This document shows positions 59,833-64,000 of a stretch of DNA of 64,000 bases, piece after piece. The stretch spans positions 9,289,501-9,353,500 of the forward strand of contig OX359280.1 of the NCBI GenBank assembly GCA_947179155.2. The letters run 5' to 3'. The position numbers were made by a program, and so were the translations under genes. The notes under the pieces are model-generated. The model worked only from the letters and a program-made list of their open reading frames with translations, made no database searches and was not told the DNA's origin. The stretch's first letter is position 1. Every line of letters starts with the position of its first letter. Source of the DNA: Hedera helix (lineage: Eukaryota > Streptophyta > Magnoliopsida > Apiales > Araliaceae).

Positions 59833-61313
59833 GACTTCTCTAGACTTACTTAAAATCTCCTAATCAACCAATGCTAGTCAATTAGGAGCTTAATTCATGC
59901 TTACTATTACCTTGAATGACTAGCTTGATTGACTTCCATGAATGACATCCATCACATAACTTATCACGCAACCATTTGTGTATAACACACTCAACCACAA
60001 AGCTAGCTAGACACTCCATTGGGGCCCCACAAATCTCAGCAAAAATGGGATTTAATCACCCATATTTGATTTATTTTTATTACATTTATTATACATATAT
60101 ATACCAATTGATATATATACATATATATAATGTTTGACCAACATTTTGACTTCTTATTGAGCTCCATTTTGGACTTAGGAATTTATATATTGGGCTCATC
60201 CATTTAATTTGTTTGGGCTCAATATATTTATCACATTGGGCTAACATTAAATACCATATGTTACATTTAATTAAAACAAGCATTGGGCTTGGTTAATTAT
60301 TACATAAATCAATGTTCAATTTAAATTATATGGACTACTAGGTTAATTAATTTGACCTAGTTTAATAACTCAATTGGACTTATAATATAATCCAATTAGA
60401 TTTGCTATAATTAATTCTACCACATTGGGTTACTTAATTAACTCATCCATAGTTAATTCTCAACACCACCTTTATTTACCTAGCAATTAACCAATGATTG
60501 GTTAATGCTCTCTCTTGTCTACCAACTAGGGTTATTCAATTAACCCTACACTAGTTAATTCTCTGCACTCAATCAATACTTGAAATGCTTCTCCCAATCA
60601 TTGATCATCATTTGACTTTTAATGGTTTGGGCTACATAACTTACTTTTTATTGGGCTCTCTTATTTAATTACCCTCTTCATGTAAATATTCTCATATTGG
60701 CTAACACATATAATCCTTTTGGGCTAGTCCACTAGTAGTAATTGGACTCCTTATGAGGTTAAATCTTTAAATTTATTTGGACTTCTATATAAATCCTCAA
60801 CAAGACTTACAACAATTAACATATTGGGCTTGTTTTAATCTCATATTTGAATTCTATACCTCAACTTAATAATTTAGTTAATTTCTTAATTAATTACTTC
60901 TTATTATTGCCATCATCGGCAATAATTCTAGCTCCTCTATAACTTTAACTCATAACTAATATAATTAATTTAATTAATTATATTTCATGACTTTCCTTCG
61001 TACTTCAAATTTAAACTAATTAATTTATTAATTTTATTGAGTATTAATTTACTCATCTCCTTGTTTGGCTAACAAACACAACTCTAGAAATATATAACTA
61101 CGTATATATATATCCTTATAACCGTATTCACTTCTCAAATGAATTTATTTCCTCAATAAATTCTCTATATGCATCATAAAATATTTCCACATTTAATTTC
61201 TAACAAATATATTATGTTAAAAAAATGTTTACCCATTTTCTACACATCTTGCTTCTCACATTCTATGTTTTAAACATTAACCTTTAATAAAATCAATTAA
61301 GATATTATTTAAC

Positions 61314-62043
61314 AGTGGTTTAAGAGAAGGGTTGAAGAAGAAGATAACGCTTTTGAGCATTTTAGAGATGTCATCCGAGGACCTGACAAACTGATTAGTT
61401 CATTTCTCGACTACATGGTCAATGGGTACAGATTTAAGGTAGTCGACATAAATGCCAAGATTCTGAGTCCAATTATTATGGACGTTTAGAGGAAATAATT
61501 GTGCTCAATTATCCCAAGGGTAAACAGGTAGTTACATTTAAGTGTCGCTGGTTTGATACTAAAAAGGATGCTAAAGTTGATCGTAACAGAATCATTACAG
61601 TAGATATAAAGTTAAATCTATAGTCTAATGACTTATTCATGTTAGCCAGTTAAGTGACGTAAGTGTACTATGCGCCTGATGTCATAAATTGTAAAAGCCT
61701 CTGGTATACAGTTGTCATAACGAAGACTCAGCCATTTGATGGTAATAATATGTCTGGGACGAATGACCTGTTGCAAGAAAATGTTAGCAATCCTAGCTAG
61801 GCAGTGTTAAATGTTAACGATGTGTTGGTAGATGATGTCATTGATGTACCCGATGAAGAGGAAGTTGAGGAAGAAGTGGTCGTCAATGACTATGTCATCA
61901 TACAAGATGATAACGACGAAGGAACTAATAATGAAGAGGAAGGGATAGAAAAGGAAGAGACAGAATCCGAGGATGACAATGGAAATTATTTTGATGGGTT
62001 TGACGACGTACTATGTTTAAACTCAATGTTGTTTTATAAATAA
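61314..62043 (+). pseudogene. CACTA (En/Spm) transposase C-terminal part, DUF4216 region
   Basis: The plus strand reads YMVNGYRFKVVDINAK, then after a one-base shift YYGRLEEIIVLNYPKGKQVV, FKCRWFDTKKDAKVD and VYYAPDVINCKSLWYTVV. This order (NGYRFH-like, YYG, FKC-WFD, FVLASQA-like, W-VV) is that of DUF4216, found in the transposases of plant CACTA elements. In-frame stops occur near 61621, 61651, 61660 and 61798. The tail (61804-62043) is open and very acidic (DVPDEEEVEEEVV, EEEGIEKEETESEDD), as usual for these proteins. The N-terminal part is missing, cut by the LTR ending at 61313. Confidence 0.75.
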
Positions 62044-62127
62044 ATTACTATTATTAACGGTTATTTAATTAAATTAATTAACTGTATATTAATTATGTTA
62101 TTTTGGTTATTTCAGTAGTATATTTAT

Positions 62128-62996
62128 GACTAGACATAGTGGTGGTGGTCGTTGCGGTGGTGGTTGATTAGGATCCGCCAACACTAATCAGGGCAGATCA
62201 TCATCATTTAGTAAGTTATGTTTACTTAAAATTAATTTAGTTTGTTTCTTAGTCCATCATTATATACTTGATCTATTTACATAATGTTTCAATTATACTT
62301 ATAGTTACCGCTCACCAACGTCACCGAGGGACTAACCTCAGTTTATTTGGTCGTTCGCTAGCTGTTCCGTAGATAGTCTGCGTAGATGTTCCCTCTGCGT
62401 AGTAAGTGTCAAATAGCATTATGTTAAATTAAATTAATTTATTTGATGAAACAATAAAATTAACACACTATTGTTTGATTTTTATTGTAGTATTATGGAC
62501 CATATGGCTAAGGCCACGTTACATGACATTTGTTTGACACACCTACCATTGGCTGCATGCGCTTCACCTAGTACACACAACATGATGCCTCCTTCATGGA
62601 TATTGTGTTGCGCGATTTTCACATAAGTTAGTTTACATAAAGTAAACTGTATACGTAAATACTAGTTACACATTCTTTCATATTTTTCTGATAAGTTATC
62701 AATTTTTTATAGGTTTATTTTAGATATGAGGATGACACCTCTCAACCAGCCCGCGATAGTGTTATTATTGCACATGTCATGAATAACTACTCAGGCTAGT
62801 TGTATGACATACGTAGGGCCGCCGCGGTAATTATAGAGCAACCCAGAACTACGATTCAAGACCATCAACCCAATATTATCTCAGATGCAGCATGGGAGGC
62901 CATGTGCACTCAAGAAGAAATCGGAGTAGATGAAGAAAAATCATAGCCAGCTCCCAAGTAGTACATACTACTAGCTCACAGTCATTTGAGGAAATG
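62128..62996 (+). pseudogene. Possible second CACTA gene, N-terminal exons (decayed)
   Basis: About 85 bases after the transposase end an ATG opens MTRHSGGGRCGGG, a Gly/Arg-rich start common in the second (TNPA-like) gene of CACTA elements. Further coding-like pieces lie at 62493-62625 and 62720-62946 (RYEDDTSQPARDSVII, IISDAAWEAMCTQEE), separated by AT-rich introns with ag/gt borders and broken by several stops. The family assignment rests on position and composition only. Confidence 0.4.
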
Positions 62997-63086
62997 AAGT
63001 CAATATGAACTTAAGCTTTAGTTGTTTAGTATAATATTATCATAACCATCCTTAATAAATGTTATTTCTATATGTATTTATTAGGC

Positions 63087-63900
63087 GATGTGACAGAGCT
63101 TAGGCCGACCTCCTACTATGGTCGATTTCTGGGACAGAGCCCGCACGCCGAATGACTCTAATATGCCTCCCGTAACATTAGCTATGTGGGTAACAATTGT
63201 TATAATTTATATTAATTATTAATATTACGTACTTAATAAAATGATTTCATTATCTCACATATACATAATAAATTATATGACTGATTTCATAAGCTTTGGG
63301 ACTAGTGTGTAGCTGAGTTGTGGGCTACTATGGGAGATTCTAAGCCCTAAGATTCCACCATCCCTCTAACTAAGATTATCTTATCTCAGGATGAGGAGAT
63401 GAGTATTTGGGTCACGTCTCAGGATCCCCTCAGGAAGTACTACCAGCAGGTACCAAGTGTTAAGGTCTACTGAGGGTACCAGTCTATACACTACCTGAAG
63501 GTATTTATTTTAGTATGTTTCTCTTTATTACATAATTTATAAAATAATATAAGTTATTAGTAATGTTATATTTATTTTCGCATACTCTAGCCAACGTCCG
63601 AGAGCACTTGTTGGAGCATCTCATATGGGCGCTAACTTGGACAACGAACTATTCCAGAAGGTTATGGCGACGGTTTTGGAGACATTTCGCACTAATCCGA
63701 TATTCCGTCGTTAGGACTTGCCTGACCGTTCTTGCCTCCACCAGCTTGCCCAGGACATTGCATTAGGGGCCACTGTCGAGAGTACGGGTATTCCTCCGAA
63801 GTAGTTCATTGCGATACTCGACGAGGTGGTCCGGATGGTGGTTACCCTACTTCCGAAGGCTTTTGGACAGCTACTGAGTCAACCCCCAACTACTCAAATA
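63087..63900 (+). pseudogene. Possible further exons of the second CACTA gene
   Basis: Coding-like segments alternate with AT-rich introns: SLGRPPTMVDFWDRARTP (63095-63190), AELWATMGDSKP and DEEMSIWVTSQDPLRKYYQQ (63310-63475), and GANLDNELFQKVMATVLETF to VVTLLPKAFGQLL (63600-63890). Stops interrupt most of them (63751 region, 63803 region). The pieces are consistent in codon character but match no domain I can name with certainty. Confidence 0.35.
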
Positions 63901-64000
63901 TTATATTCATTTTTAGTTGTATATTCTGCATGTTATTTAATTTTCATTTATATATCTTTTTAATTTTTAATTACTGACTAATAAGAATTTTTTTTAATTG
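63901..64000. other. AT-rich sequence to the window end
   Basis: Probably intronic or intergenic. Nothing recognisable. The CACTA 3' terminus is not within the window. Confidence 0.4.

Larger units (their letters stand above)
56936..61313 (-). mobile_element. 5' LTR of a minus-strand Tekay-like element (about 4.4 kb)
   Basis: Its downstream end (TGTGACGACCCC on the plus strand) adjoins a PBS. It shares, in order, with the solo LTR at 15237-18799: a gagcac...agcaag phrase, the 39-bp hairpin array (58090-58620), the phrase gacttcttgttttacaa, the TATA box region and the attgggctccat phrases. Similarity is moderate, so this is a different subfamily. The upstream limit at about 61313 is placed where CACTA coding sequence begins, and no TG start is clear there. 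GC-rich dyads (cagcgctggcgg, gcgccggcggcgcc) lie at 58976-59025. No coding frame. Confidence 0.65.

Noticed and set aside
4540..61313. The two outer minus-strand LTRs as 5' and 3' LTRs of one element
   Set aside because: Their similarity is partial and their upstream ends differ (TGTGATAACACG at 8714; no clear TG start at 61313).

Overview
This is plant nuclear DNA, most likely from a eudicot. It is AT-rich and consists almost entirely of nested, decayed LTR retrotransposons plus pieces of a CACTA (En/Spm) DNA transposon. I found no convincing host gene, rRNA or tRNA gene, and no CRISPR array. The species cannot be named from the sequence.

Layout. 1-3723: AT-rich, nothing recognisable. 3724-4015: a CACTA 5' terminus with subterminal repeats, then a CT-rich possible exon (4060-4272). 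About 4540-8714: a decayed Tekay-like LTR on the minus strand. 8718-13170: Tat-lineage (Ty3/gypsy) scraps: an antisense coiled-coil ORF, an integrase C-terminus and a gag N-terminus with 9-residue repeats, split by a putative LTR (9823-12524).

13171-56880 reads as one large Tekay/Del-type Ty3/gypsy element (the host element) opened by several later insertions. Its 5' LTR (13171-15236 plus 18800-20630) is split by a 3.56 kb minus-strand solo LTR with a near-perfect 5-bp target duplication. It continues with a tRNA-Met-type PBS (20633), an unexpected acidic/coiled-coil/basic ORF ahead of gag (20867-21649), an Athila complex (21757-47655), gag-pol (47947-51765 and 54098-54817, split by a 2.33 kb solo LTR with TSD ATATG), a polypurine tract with 11 Gs, and the first 2 kb of the 3' LTR.

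The Athila complex has three LTRs (A 21757-23425, B 26150-27820, C 45985-47609). A-B encloses an internally deleted copy. B-C encloses a gag-pol copy whose PBS/leader is replaced by an inverted gag-protease segment of a related copy, giving a 2 kb head-to-head inverted repeat. The RNase H region of that copy is split by a complete 9.4 kb minus-strand Ty1/copia element (33462-42843, TSD GTGAT) with near-identical 1984-bp LTRs but a ruined interior. LTR C is followed by 38 nt matching the 3' half of tRNA-Asp, far beyond a normal 18-nt PBS.

56881-61313 is the 5' LTR and a stub of another minus-strand Tekay-like element. 61314-64000 holds CACTA transposase (DUF4216) and second-gene remnants on the plus strand, possibly the same CACTA element whose 5' end lies at 3724.

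Nothing here appears able to move by itself. The points most worth a second look are the ORF between PBS and gag in the Tekay element, the tRNA-Asp tail, the inverted gag-protease duplication, short GC-palindrome motifs shared by unrelated element families, and the young-but-dead copia insertion.
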